A stretch of DNA of 64,000 nucleotides from Astragalus membranaceus (Eukaryota; Streptophyta; Magnoliopsida; Fabales; Fabaceae), in contig CM076846.1 in the NCBI GenBank assembly GCA_039519185.1, forward strand, positions 74,194,818-74,258,817. Reading direction: 5' to 3'. Shown one piece after another: positions 21,845-32,701 of this stretch; position 1 is the first letter of the stretch; each line of letters opens with the position of its first letter. The notes under the pieces are model-generated. The model made no database searches and was not told where the DNA came from. It saw only the letters and a program-made list of their open reading frames with translations. The position numbers and the translations under genes are program-made.

Positions 21845-23088
21845 TGATCAGCGGTCGTACGCGGGTCAAAATAATTAATAAAAGGTAAATATAGTATCAA
21901 GGTAAGAGACCTTGGTCGTCTCTCGAGGATCTCTAAATAATGAAATTACAAAAATCAAGAATCAAAATAAACAATAAAAAGGGGTTTTGAAGAAAACAAT
22001 TTGTGTTTAAGGGAGTTCAACAATTTAGAGAGACAATCAATCCATTGGTTTCGGATGCGTTTCTTGGATTTATCATCGGTTCTAAAATAAAGATTCGTGC
22101 ATAGTTTGATAATTCTTGATTGATCATAAACTAACTAAACAAGCGTTAATCAGTTCATACGAATTCGCACCGTTTTAAAGCAAGCGTCAAAACAATGTGT
22201 TCAATCAATCGTGATAGCGAACAAGTGCCAGTATCACAATTAACATCATAACTGAATTCTATCAATCCTATAAACAAGCGCCATAGACTCTATCAATTTC
22301 TATCCAAACTAAATTAAACAAGCGATAAAATAGTTTGTATAATGAAAGTTGCAAAACAGAATCATGATTAAGTGATTAAGCAAAACCGAATCATAAAACG
22401 AATCACATAAGCAAATCATAGAGTTTGAGTAATTAAGCAAAACACAAACCGAATTTGCAGCAAGAATTACAGAGATGAATTTGATAGAGAAAGAATTAAA
22501 ACCATAAAAACGAAATAAATATTAAGCACTGAACCTCAAAATCCTTACAGCAACACCCTTCACCAATAGATTGATCTAGGGCATTAAGCTTCCATGGAGG
22601 TTAGGGCACAAAACATAAAGTTGAAAGTAGGAATGAGTAAGAGAGTCAAGACGGCTCTCAAAAGTGTATTTAACCAGAACAAAACGAAAATACCTAATCC
22701 CTAACTGGGTTATTGGATAAAAGCCCGTTAACAAACTAATATTTGGCCCAAAACCCGTTTTACACAGTACTGCTTCGGTAATTCGCAGTTTTCGCCTTTA
22801 AGACGTCTGAATTTGGTTTTGAGCTCGACAGAAGAATTGTATCTCTGCTCCTTAGCTTTCCAACGCATACTCGCATGCCTTAATCGGATAACCACAGCCA
22901 AAGTTATGGTCGACAGAGTAGACAGGGGTCAATATGCAATAAAACACAAGAATTAATCAATAAATTATTATATTGCTTAAATAAGACCCAAAGTCTAGAA
23001 ACGTGCTAAGACTTAAATATTAGGCACAAAGCACAATTAAAATCACCAAGTGAAAATCTATAAAGAGTGCATTAAAATACACTGATCA
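21845..23088 (-). repeat. Element J left LTR (3' LTR in element sense)
   Basis: 1244 bases, starting TGATCAGCGG and ending CACTGATCA. It contains the GGAAAGCT module on the minus strand at 22851-22910. In the right LTR the first bases read TGCTCAGC, a change in the terminal motif. Confidence 0.9.
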
Positions 23089-24354
23089 AATTCCCCCACA
23101 CTTAAGCTTTTGCACTCCGTGCAAAACACACAAAACAATACACGAAAACAATGCATGAGTTTCCAATGAACCCAAAGAATGCAAAGTCATAAGGGAAATT
23201 CTTTTCCTAGGCTTCAAGGAGAATGACAATCAAAGATAGCACTTAATTACAATCAAGGCAAACAAGAGGATAGAGCACTAGAGAGTGAATCACAAGTGAT
23301 GAGTCCTCACAGGATATGTATTAGTAATGCTCTCAATCACTCAAGTGTCTAGGCTTGTGTTTACTCTCATATACATAATAAGCACATCAATGAAAGTTAG
23401 CACTACCATATGCTTGACAAGCTTCTAACATCCACACTTAATAACACATGCACATAAGATCAAAAGGTCTTTATAAGGGTTGTAATGGGGCCAAGGTCAA
23501 GGTGGGATAATCCTAAGGGGGAACTAGACTAAAAAGAATCAAAGAGGATAAAGAAGCAATGAAAATCAATTGTAGAATGAGCATGAAGGGGTCCAACTTC
23601 AATTAGGTATGATGAATTTCTCTATTTTGATATACTTCTCCACATAACTCTCTCCACACAACTTTCACTCTTCTTGATACAGAGATAAAAAGATATATAC
23701 ACTTTGCATTTTTTTTTTTTGCTTTTTTTTCATTCTTTTTTTTTTCATTTTTTCTTCTTTTTTTTTCTTTTTGTGGAATATTTTTCTATACAAATAAACT
23801 TGCCAGACTTTCCATTGAGAACCCAAGAACTAACCCAAGTGAGAACCACAATTGCACAATTTGGACACCCCCACACTTATGGATTTAACAATTCTCAATT
23901 CAAAGCTCCTTCACCCTCTAAGATTGGGTAATAACATTGTTTTTCACTTTTGGGCTTGTGATGAGCTATAAAACAAAGAATGAAATAAAAAGGCTCAAAG
24001 GGGCTTACACAAAGGGATAAATTTAGGGTAGGCTTATTTGGCTAGTGGCTAAAAAAACAGAATTGCCTAGATCATTTCAAACATGCATGTGAACAAGTGT
24101 TTCAACAAGAATCAAGTCAAGTTCTAGAGTAACTAACAAACATGAGTGAGTCACACACAAGAAAGGAGAGAATGACAAAATGTAGGTCATCCAATAAAAG
24201 GCTTAATTCTCACCAGGGACAATGACTATCACAAATGATGCAAAATTTAGTGCTCATATCCAACTTATTAAACCCAGAGCAACAAGAAATCAATCAAATC
24301 ATGTCACAACACCTATGGTCAAAGAATAGTAAAATCACCCACAACTTATACAAA
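23089..24354 (-). other. Element J 3' internal region and purine tracts
   Basis: The minus strand ends AGTGTGGGGGAATT directly before the LTR (23089-23105). A second similar tract lies at 24443-24455. A T-rich run (23706-23780, A-rich on the minus strand) is low complexity. No credible ORF. Confidence 0.65.
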
Positions 24355-25149
24355 CTAAGAATTCATGGAAAAAACATGCAAAAATAACAATTTTTTCCTT
24401 TTTTTATAGTTAAAAATTAGAAACATAAATACTAAAACACACACCCCCACACTTAAATCACACATTGTCCTCGATGTAAGAAACAAGTATAACTTAAGGA
24501 TAAGAAAAGAAAACTCCCTCTTGAAGGTGGAGAATTTGAAGCTTGCAGGTGGATGGTATTTGTCATAGAAACCTCCTTTATGGTTACTGCACACGTGTTT
24601 GGTCTCCTTCTTCTTCCACACTTCCAGAATAAGGGGATTAATTTGTTGCCGTGTTTGCCATACTTCCTCGGTTGGAATGTCCGCCAAGGTCCATCCAATA
24701 CCTTTCCTATGTTCGCTTAGAATTGGCGATAACTTTTCCTGTTCAGATTCAAGGTTAACTGGAATAATCACAGACAAATTTGCACTTCCCCCTAAATATG
24801 CGCATTTCAAATTTTCAGGGAGTGGTTTGAGCTCTACAACATGTGGCTGCTCAATAGCAGCAACAACCACATCCACAACATCAGCTATGTAAAGTGTATC
24901 AACCTCTAGAGTTTCAACAAGAGTAACTGCACTGACAATGAGAGGATTTGGGACATTATGATTCACTACTTCCTGGGCAGACAGTTCGTTTGATCTCTGG
25001 GCCTGTATCTGATTAACTGCAGTGGTTAATTGTCCAACTATTATCTCCAATTCCTTAAGTGTGGAATCTGTTGTTTGTTGGAATTGGAGATTTTGAATAG
25101 CCATCTCTTTAATGAGATCCTCCAGTGAAGGTTCATAAACAACAACCAT
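24355..25149 (-). CDS. Short gag/pol fusion ORF of element J
   Basis: 264 codons, uninterrupted. Residues 1-60 (PSLEDLIKEMAIQNLQFQQ ... TTAVNQIQAQRSNEL) resemble the end of Gag in Athila-like elements. Residues about 105-160 (ELKPLPENLKCAYLGG ... EHRKGIGWTLADIP) resemble the stretch just before reverse transcriptase, where protease should lie between the two. The middle has been deleted in frame. From about residue 220 the frame runs into the 3' purine-rich region, so the Leu/Phe-rich tail is not protein-derived. No protease, reverse-transcriptase or integrase motif is present. It is a relic that happens to stay open, and function is doubtful. The Met starts within 480 bases of the PBS. Confidence 0.6.
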   Translation of the reverse strand: MVVVYEPSLEDLIKEMAIQNLQFQQTTDSTLKELEIIVGQLTTAVNQIQAQRSNELSAQEVVNHNVPNPLIVSAVTLVETLEVDTLYIADVVDVVVAAIEQPHVVELKPLPENLKCAYLGGSANLSVIIPVNLESEQEKLSPILSEHRKGIGWTLADIPTEEVWQTRQQINPLILEVWKKKETKHVCSNHKGGFYDKYHPPASFKFSTFKREFSFLILKLYLFLTSRTMCDLSVGVCVLVFMFLIFNYKKRKKLLFLHVFSMNS

Positions 25150-25606
25150 GTTTAAATCAACTGAATCAGAATTAGAGTTAAAATCAAATAAGTTATGCTA
25201 AAATTAAGGAAGAAAATAAAAAACGAATCAAAGATAATCTAAAAAATATAAAAACTGCACTAAAAATCTAATAAAATCAAAAGAAGATTATGAAAATTTT
25301 TTTGGATTTTTTTGAGATTATAAAATATTCGAATAATTAATTAAAAATAGAAAACGAATGAATTTAGGATTTTTCGGCCTAGGCTCCCATAAGGGAGTCC
25401 TACTCCTTGATTTTGTTCGGATTTTCTGACCAATTTTCGGAGCAATCTGACCAGATCACCTGAAAATCGTTTTTTTTTTACCTAAAAAACCAGAATTCAG
25501 CAGAATGCCTACGACCTGTAACAAAACCTGAAAACTCAACAAAGACACAAACTAAAATGTTAGTACTGTTAGTGGGATCCTGAAGTTGGCAATCCCTAAT
25601 TAGAGA

Positions 25607-25624
25607 TCCCCGGCAACGGCGCCA
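25607..25624 (-). other. Primer-binding site of element J (tRNA-Asp)
   Basis: Minus strand TGGCGCCGTTGCCGGGGA, complementary to the 3' end of plant tRNA-Asp, three bases inside the right LTR. This site is common in Athila-like elements. Confidence 0.85.
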
Positions 25625-25627
25625 ATT

Positions 25628-26871
25628 TGCTCAGCGGTCGTACGCGGGTCAAAATAATTAATAAAAGGTAAATATAGTATCAAGGTAAGAGACCTTGGTC
25701 GTCTCTCGAGGATCTCTAAATAATGAAATTACAAAAATCAAGAATCAAAATAAACAATAAAAAGGGGTTTTGAAGAAAACAATTTGTGTTTAAGGGAGTT
25801 CAACAATTTAGAGAGACAATCAATCCATTGGTTTCGGATGCGTTTCTTGGATTTATCATCGGTTCTAAAATAAAGATTCGTGCATAGTTTGATAATTCTT
25901 GATTGATCATAAACTAACTAAACAAGCGTTAATCAGTTCATACGAATTCGCACCGTTTTAAAGCAAGCGTCAAAACAATGTGTTCAATCAATCGTGATAG
26001 CGAACAAGTGCCAGTATCACAATTAACATCATAACTGAATTCTATCAATCCTATAAACAAGCGCCATAGACTCTATCAATTTCTATCCAAACTAAATTAA
26101 ACAAGCGATAAAATAGTTTGTATAATGAAAGTTGCAAAACAGAATCATGATTAAGTGATTAAGCAAAACCGAATCATAAAACGAATCACATAAGCAAATC
26201 ATAGAGTTTGAGTAATTAAGCAAAACACAAACCGAATTTGCAGCAAGAATTACAGAGATGAATTTGATAGAGAAAGAATTAAAACCATAAAAACGAAATA
26301 AATATTAAGCACTGAACCTCAAAATCCTTACAGCAACACCCTTCACCAATAGATTGATCTAGGGCATTAAGCTTCCATGGAGGTTAGGGCACAAAACGTA
26401 AAGTTGAAAGTAGGAATGAGTAAGAGAGTCAAGACGGCTCTCAAAAGTGTATTTAACCAGAACAAAACGAAAATACCTAATCCCTAACTGGGTTATTGGA
26501 TAAAAGCCCGTTAACAAACTAATATTTGGCCCAAAACCCGTTTTACACAGTACTGCTTCGGTAATTCGCAGTTTTCGCCTTTAAGACGTCTGAATTTGGT
26601 TTTGAGCTCGACAGAAGAATTGTATCTCTGCTCCTTAGCTTTCCAACGCATACTCGCACGCCTTAATCGGATAACCACAGCCAAAGTTATGGTCGACAGA
26701 GTAGACAGGGGTCAATATGCAATAAAACACAAGAATTAATCAATAAATTATTATATTGCTTAAATAAGACCCAAAGTCTAGAAACGTGCTAAGACTTAAA
26801 TATTAGGCACAAAGCACAATTAAAATCACCAAGTGAAAAGCTATAAAGAGTGCATTAAAATACACTGATCA
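25628..26871 (-). repeat. Element J right LTR (5' LTR in element sense)
   Basis: 1244 bases, about 99.6% like the left copy by eye. GGAAAGCT module at 26634-26693, minus strand. Confidence 0.9.
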
Positions 26872-27573
26872 CATTTATTGCAAGGATGAATCGATTGTTT
26901 GATGAAGGCAAAATATAGTATAATCGATTCTTTGCTTTTAGAAAACATAGGAATCGATTCCTTGGGCTTTAGAAATTAGTGGGAATCGATTCTTGGACTT
27001 CATGAAATGATAGAAATCGATTTCATTGTGTTTTAAAAAAGAAGGAAATCGATTCTTGAGACATCCTAAAAGGTAGGAATCGATTTCATGTTTAGTTAAG
27101 GTAAGTGGGAATCGATTCTTGGCCTTTAGGAGAGCTTAAAAATCGATTTCATGGCCTACGCAAGAAGAGGGAAATCGATTTTCAGGACATCCTAAAAGGT
27201 AGGAATCGATTTCATGCTTAGTTAAGGCAAGTGGGAATCGATTCTTGGCCTTTAGGAGAGCTTAAAAATCGATTTCATGGCCTATGCAAGAAGAGGGAAA
27301 TCGATTTTTGGCCTTTGGAACAAAATAGAAATCAATTCTTGCTTTCCAAAAAATGCTTTTAGGTCTTTGCCATGCATGCATAAAATATTTTCCAAAGCTT
27401 GCCATGCATGCATAACACATTTTCAAAAAACCCTAATTTCCCAAAAAATGATTTCAGAAACTATGGAAGGGTTTCTAGGACCCAAAATGCAATGCATAAA
27501 TTATTGTATATATATTTTTTTTGTGTAGAAAATTAGGGTTTGGACCTAAGCCGGACAAAATTGGGGTATGACA
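26872..27573 (-). repeat. Element I right LTR, distal part with AATCGATT array
   Basis: Continues after J. The array at 26889-27337 has the same 15 sites and the same 441-base span as 11292-11740. It ends GGGGTATGACA. Confidence 0.9.
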
Positions 27574-28207
27574 GTGACGATGAGGCCATAATGGCTAAGC
27601 GACGTTTGTGAAAAGGTACCTCATGCATATGCCCGCGAGTGGGTTGCATTTCATATGCCTACATGACATAGTGATGAGTTTATGTAGTGATGTAATTGAT
27701 GATTGTGATGTAATTATTTTAGAGCTGTGACTTGACTTATTATTTATCATATGATTTATTATATGGATTGAATTGGACTCACCCTTCTGTTTGAATGTTA
27801 CCCCTATGCGGTAACGTGCAGGTGATTGCGAGTGAAGGACTAGGTACCTTCACTATTTCGAGTCGAGTCGTCACGCTCTGATACGTAGCACTCAAGGGGG
27901 GGGGGGGGGCGAACTTAATGTTATGAATGATTTCGGTTGTTATGTTTTGTTGACAATTCTGTTTTATTTTGTTATTCCGCTGCGTAGTTGGTTTTATTGA
28001 CGTTAAGTTTTATTTGCGATGATAACTGTGGTTTTTGAGACTCTCCTTTTAGTGACGTGCTACGTGATGCAGGATTTATTGTGTTTGAGCTGTTTTAATG
28101 AGAAGCATTATTTTATTGAAGTATGTGTAACATCCCTCGTGCGAAACAAATTTTTGAAAACTCTGATATTTTCCAATTAAATTAACGGGTAGAAAAGGGG
28201 TGTTACA
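27574..28207 (+). repeat. Element H 5' LTR, last part
   Basis: Resumes after I and ends GGGGTGTTACA. It contains two hairpins (27797-27815, stem GTTACC/GGTAAC; 27832-27853, stem GTGAAGG/CCTTCAC) and a run of 14 G (27896-27909) that is 7 G in the 3' LTR. Confidence 0.9.
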
Positions 28208-28211
28208 TTAG

Positions 28212-28223
28212 TGGTATCAGAGC
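28212..28223 (+). other. Primer-binding site of element H (tRNA-iMet)
   Basis: TGGTATCAGAGC four bases after the 5' LTR, the usual initiator-Met primer site of plant chromoviruses. The same site is in G (51994-52005), E (46304-46315) and, inverted, C (39946-39957). Confidence 0.9.
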
Positions 28224-28318
28224 AGTTCGGTCTGTCCGGCCAATGTTGTCCTGTCATAGTGTCTTATGACAATAGATTAGTGCTAAATTCTTGGTTTGTG
28301 CTGCAGTGATAGTTTGAA

Positions 28319-31300
28319 ATGGCTGGGAGAAACGACGCTGCTCTTGCTTCTGCATTGCAGGCTATGGCTCAGGCTGTGCAGGGTCAGCAGAATGCTGGAG
28401 AGAACGCTGGTTTTCGGAGTCTGACTACTTTCCAGAGAGAGAATCCGCCCACCTTTAAGGGCAAATATGATCCAGATGGTGCTATGGCTTGGTTGAAGGA
28501 GATTGAGAGGATATCCAGGGTGATGGACTGCACTGTTGAGCAGAAGGTCCGTTTTGGTACCCACATGTTAGCCGAGGAGGCCGACGACTGGTGGTTGGCT
28601 ACTAGGCAGAGGTTGGAGGCTTTGCAGGAAGAGATTACTTGGGAGGTATTCAGCAGGGAATTTCTGAGAAAATATTTTCCTGAAGACGTCCGAGGGAAGA
28701 AAGAGATAGAGTTCCTGGAACTGAAGCAAGGTGGTATGTCTGTGATTGCATATGCGGCGAAGTTTGTGGAACTGGCAAAATTCTATCCACATTACAGTGA
28801 GGCTACAGCTGAGTTCTCAAAATGCATCAAGTTCTAGAATGGGTTGAGGCCTGATATTGAAAAGGCCATTGGTTATCAGAAGATTCGTGTGTTCGCTGAT
28901 CTGGTTGACAGTTGTAGAATCTTTGAGGAGGACAGTACTACTCATTATAAAGCTACGTCTGAGAAAAAGGGTAAGTTTCAGAGTCGAAGCAAGCCGTATG
29001 AGGTTCCTGCGGGTAAGAGTTATCAGAAGGCTGCTGGTGGTAAGAATTCTAGTGGGAGAGATGCCCCTGCTAGCATTGTCTGTTATAAGTGTGGCAAGCC
29101 TGGCCACAAGAGTACTACATGCAGGTCTGATGAGAGGGTTTGCTACCGTTGTGGTAAAAAGGGTCATATGGCGGCCGAGTGTAAGGTCAAGGATGTGGTG
29201 TGTTTCAACTGTGGTGAGTCTGGGCATATCAGTACGAAATGTACAAAGCCGAAGAAGGAAAGGTCCAGTGGGAAAGTGTTTGCATTGGCAGGAGAGGAGC
29301 CTGATGAGAAAGATGGTCTGATTAGAGGTACGTGTTTTATTAACGGTATTTCTCTGAAATCTCTTATTGATACTGGTGCTACCCATTGCTTTATATCTGT
29401 TGATTGTTGTAAAAGATTGGGTCTTGTTTTATCTACTATGTGTGGGGATATGGTTGTCGATACTCCTGCGAAGGGGTCGGTGATTACTTCCCAGGTGTGT
29501 TCTCAGTGTCCCGTGTCGATCTTCGGCAGGGACTTTGTTGTGAATTTTGTTTGCTTGCCGTTGAGAGGTCTGGATGTAATCTTGGGCATGGACTGGTTAG
29601 AGAATAACCACGTTCATATCAACTGTCGTAGCAAGTCGGTTAGTTTCGGGGAAGAAGGGTCTGTGTTGGTATCTGCCGGTCAGTTGAAGAAGTTGAGGAA
29701 GGAAGGAGTTCAGCTATTTTCGTTGATGGCATCGTTGTCTGCTGAGAGTCAGGCTGTTATTGAAGAACTGCAAGTGGTACGCGAGTTTCCTGAGGTTTTT
29801 CCTGACGAAATTCCGGGTGTGCCCCCGGAGAGGGAAGTTGAGTTTTCGATTGATCTTGTACCTGGTACGAGGCCTGTGTCTATGGCACCGTACAGGATGT
29901 CGGCGTCGGAATTGTCTGAATTGAAGACGCAACTCGAAGAATTGCTTGAGAAAAAGTTTGTGAGACCAAGTGTATCACCGTGGGGAGCTCCGGTATTGTT
30001 GGTAAAGAAGAAGGATGGGGGTATGAGGTTATGTGTGGACTATCGTCAGTTGAATAAGGTAACTATCAAGAATAAGTATCCGCTTCCGAGGATCGACGAT
30101 TTGATGGATCAGTTAGTGGGTGCCCGTGTTTTTAGCAAAATTGATTTGAGGTCCGGATATCATCAGATTAAAGTGAAGGATGAGGATGTTCAGAAGACAG
30201 CATTCAGGACTAGGTATGGACATTATGAATATTCAGTGATGTCGTTCGGTGTGACCAATGCTCCTGGTGTATTTATGGAATATATGAATCATATTTTCCA
30301 TAATTACCTAGATCGGTTTGTGGTGATCTTTATAGATAACATTCTAGTTTATTCTAAGTCGGAGGAAGAGCATGCTGAACACCTGAAGACAGTATTAGAA
30401 GTTCTGAAAGAGAAAAAGTTGTATGCTAAGTTATCGAAGTGTGAGTTCTGGCTGAAAGAGGTGAGTTTCCTTGGGCACGTGATTTCTGGTAATGGTATTG
30501 CGGTTGATCCGGCGAAAGTGGAAGCAGTGTTGGAGTGGGAGGCTCCGAAGTCCGCAACAGAGATTAGAAGCTTTTTGGGTTTGGCTGGGTACTACAGGAG
30601 GTTCATCGAGGGTTTTTCCAAGTTGGCCCTTCCGTTGACTCAGTTAACTTGTAAGGGTAAAGTTTTTGTTTGGGATACTCGCTGTGAGGAAAGTTTTATA
30701 GAACTGAAAAAGAGATTGACAACGTCGCCTGTTTTGACGTTGCCTAATCCGAAGGAACCATTTGTTGTATATTGTGACGCTTCGAAGTTGGGTCTGGGTG
30801 GTGTGCTGATGCAAGATGGAAAAGTCGTTGCGTATGCGTCGAGGCAGTTGCGGGTTCATGAGAAAAATTACCCTACGCATGATTTGGAATTGGCTGCTGT
30901 GGTATTTGTGCTTAAGATTTGGAGGCACTACCTTTATGGTTCGAGGTTCGAAGTGTTCAGTGATCATAAGAGTCTAAAGTATCTGTTCGATCAGAAAGAG
31001 TTGAATATGAGACAGCGTCGGTGGTTGGAGCTCTTGAAGGATTATGACTTTGGTTTGAATTATCATCCTGGCAAAGCTAATGTCGTGGCTGATGCTTTAA
31101 GCAGAAAGTCTTTGCATATGTTGGCAATGATGGTGAAAGAATTAGAGTTGATTGAGGAATTCAGAGATTTGAGTTTGGTTTGTAAAATGACACCTCGCAG
31201 TGTCAAGCTGGGAATGTTAAAGATCGATAATGATTTCCTGGGCAGCATCAGAGAGGCTCAGAAGTCAGATGTCAAGTTAGTAGATTTAATTAATGGAGTT

Positions 31301-32689
31301 GGTCAATCCGGAGATGAAGATTTCAAGTTAGATTCCCGTGGTGTGTTGAGGTTCCGAGGTAGGATCTGTGCTCCGGATGATGCGGAGATGAGAAAGGCAA
31401 TTTTAGAGGAGGGTCACCATAGCAAGTTGAGTATCCATCCTGGAGCGACGAAAATGTATCAAGATCTGAAAAAGATGTTTTGGTGGTATGGTATGAAGAG
31501 AGATGTGGCGCAGTTTGTGTATGCCTGTTTGACCTGTCAGAAATCGAAGGTTGAACACCAGAAGCCTGCAGGGTTAATGCAACCGTTGGAAGTTCCAGAG
31601 TGGAAGTGGGATAGCATTGCGATGGATTTTGTGACGGGATTGCCGAATACAGTTAGAGGTCATGACGCTATTTGGGTGATCGTTGATAGGTTAACGAAGT
31701 CTGCTCACTTTGTCCCTATCAATATCACTTAACCGGTGTCGAGGTTGGCAGAGGTTTATGTCAAAGAAATTGTGAAGTTGCACGGTGTTCTGAAGAGTAT
31801 TGTGTCAGATAGGGATCCGAGGTTCACTTCTGAGTTTTGGACGAGTTTGCAGAAGGAATTGGGTTCAAAGCTGAAAATGAGTTCGGCGTATCATCCTCAG
31901 ACAGATGGTCAGTCCGAGAGGACAATTCAGTCGTTGGAAGATTTGTTGAGGGCTTGTGTATTGGAACAACGGGGTTCATGGGATTCCTACCTTGCGTTGA
32001 TTGAGTTCACATATAACAACAGTTACCATTCCAGTATCGGGATGGCACCGTTTGAAGCATTGTATGGTCGAAAGTGTAGAACGCCATTGTGTTGGTATGA
32101 GTCGGGAGAGAGTGTAGTGTTGGGACCGGAGATTGTCCGGGAGACTACAGAGAAAATCAAGATGACCCGTGAAAAGATGAAGGCTTCGCAGAGTCGTCAG
32201 AAGAGTTATCATGACAAGCGGAGGAAAGATTTAGAGTTTCAAGAGGGTGAGCATGTGTTCTTGAGGGTTTCTCCTATTACCGGTGTTGGTCGAGCGTTGA
32301 AATCGAAGAAGCTCACTCCTCGATTTGTCGGTCCTTATCAGATTTCTGAAAGAATCGGCAATGTGGCTTATAGAGTGGCTTTACCGCCAAATCTTTCGAA
32401 TTTGCACGACGTGTTTCATGTGTCGCAACTTCAGAAGTATGTTTCGGATCCATCTCATGTGATCCATATGGATGATGTTGAGGTGCGGGATAATCTCACT
32501 GTGGAGACGATGCCCGTACGGATTGAGGATCGTGAAGTGAAAGCGCTTAGAGGCAAAGAGATTGCGTTAGTGAAAGTGGTTTGGCTAGGAGCTGCCGGCG
32601 AGAGTATGACTTGGGAGCTGGAAAGCAAGATGCAGGAGTCCTACCCAGAGTTGTTTGATCAGGTAAATTTCAAGGACGAAATATTCTAA
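28319..32689 (+). pseudogene. gag-pol polyprotein of element H, two in-frame stops
   Basis: One continuous frame of 1456 codons from MAGRNDAAL, a start conserved in G at 52108. Domains: Gag core about residues 60-160; three CCHC knuckles starting at 255, 275 and 295; protease motif LIDTGATHCF with Asp 351; reverse transcriptase (YRQLNKVTIKNKYPLPRIDD, then FIDNILVYS); RNase H starting near CDAS (820); integrase zinc region from about 1040, core with Asp 1103, SDRDPRF and the Glu of DGQSERT; C-terminal chromodomain-like region with WLGAAGESMTWELE. Defects: TAG at 28835-28837 where a Glu codon is expected, TAA at 31730-31732 where G has Tyr, and Asn 674 in place of the second Asp of the catalytic pair. 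There are no frameshifts. The encoded enzymes would copy and integrate the element; this copy cannot. Confidence 0.93.
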
Positions 32690-32701
32690 GTGGGGGAGAG
32701 T
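32689..32701 (+). other. Polypurine tract of element H
   Basis: GTGGGGGAGAG directly before the 3' LTR at 32702 and directly after the pol stop. The same arrangement is seen in G at 55268-55280. Confidence 0.8.

Larger units (their letters stand above)
21845..26871 (-). mobile_element. Element J: Athila-like non-autonomous gypsy, minus strand
   Basis: TGATCAGCGG to ACACTGATCA, 5027 bases, flanked by CATTT at 21840-21844 and 26872-26876. The two LTRs (21845-23088 and 25628-26871) are both 1244 bases; I count only about five differences, so it is one of the youngest insertions here. The minus-strand PBS matches tRNA-Asp. The purine-rich CTTAAGTGTGGGGG end is typical of Athila-like elements. 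The internal region is only about 2.5 kb with one fused gag/pol ORF, so it needs proteins from another element. Confidence 0.9.
9245..27573 (-). mobile_element. Element I: Ogre/Tat-like Ty3/gypsy, minus strand, split by J
   Basis: TGTCGCACCCC to GGGGTATGACA, flanked by GTGAC at 9240-9244 and 27574-27578. It is about 13.3 kb without J. On the minus strand: 5' LTR at right (27573-26877 and 21844-19906), PBS TGGCGACTCCGCTGGGGA, a long gag, an integrase C-terminal remnant, a 3' untranslated part full of minisatellites, the polypurine tract AAAGAGGGGCAGC, and 3' LTR 11977-9245. PBS, gag type and 3' repeats fit the Ogre/Tat lineage. Protease, reverse transcriptase and RNase H are absent, so the copy is non-autonomous. 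Confidence 0.9.

Noticed and set aside
24355..24480. Hydrophobic C-terminus of the J ORF as a membrane segment
   Set aside because: It is read-through of the purine-rich 3' end of the element, where the coding sequence has already ended in relatives.
28844..31732. 962-codon ORF considered as a host gene
   Set aside because: It is the pol part of element H in the same frame as the upstream gag; the apparent start at 28844 is a TTG codon just after an in-frame stop.
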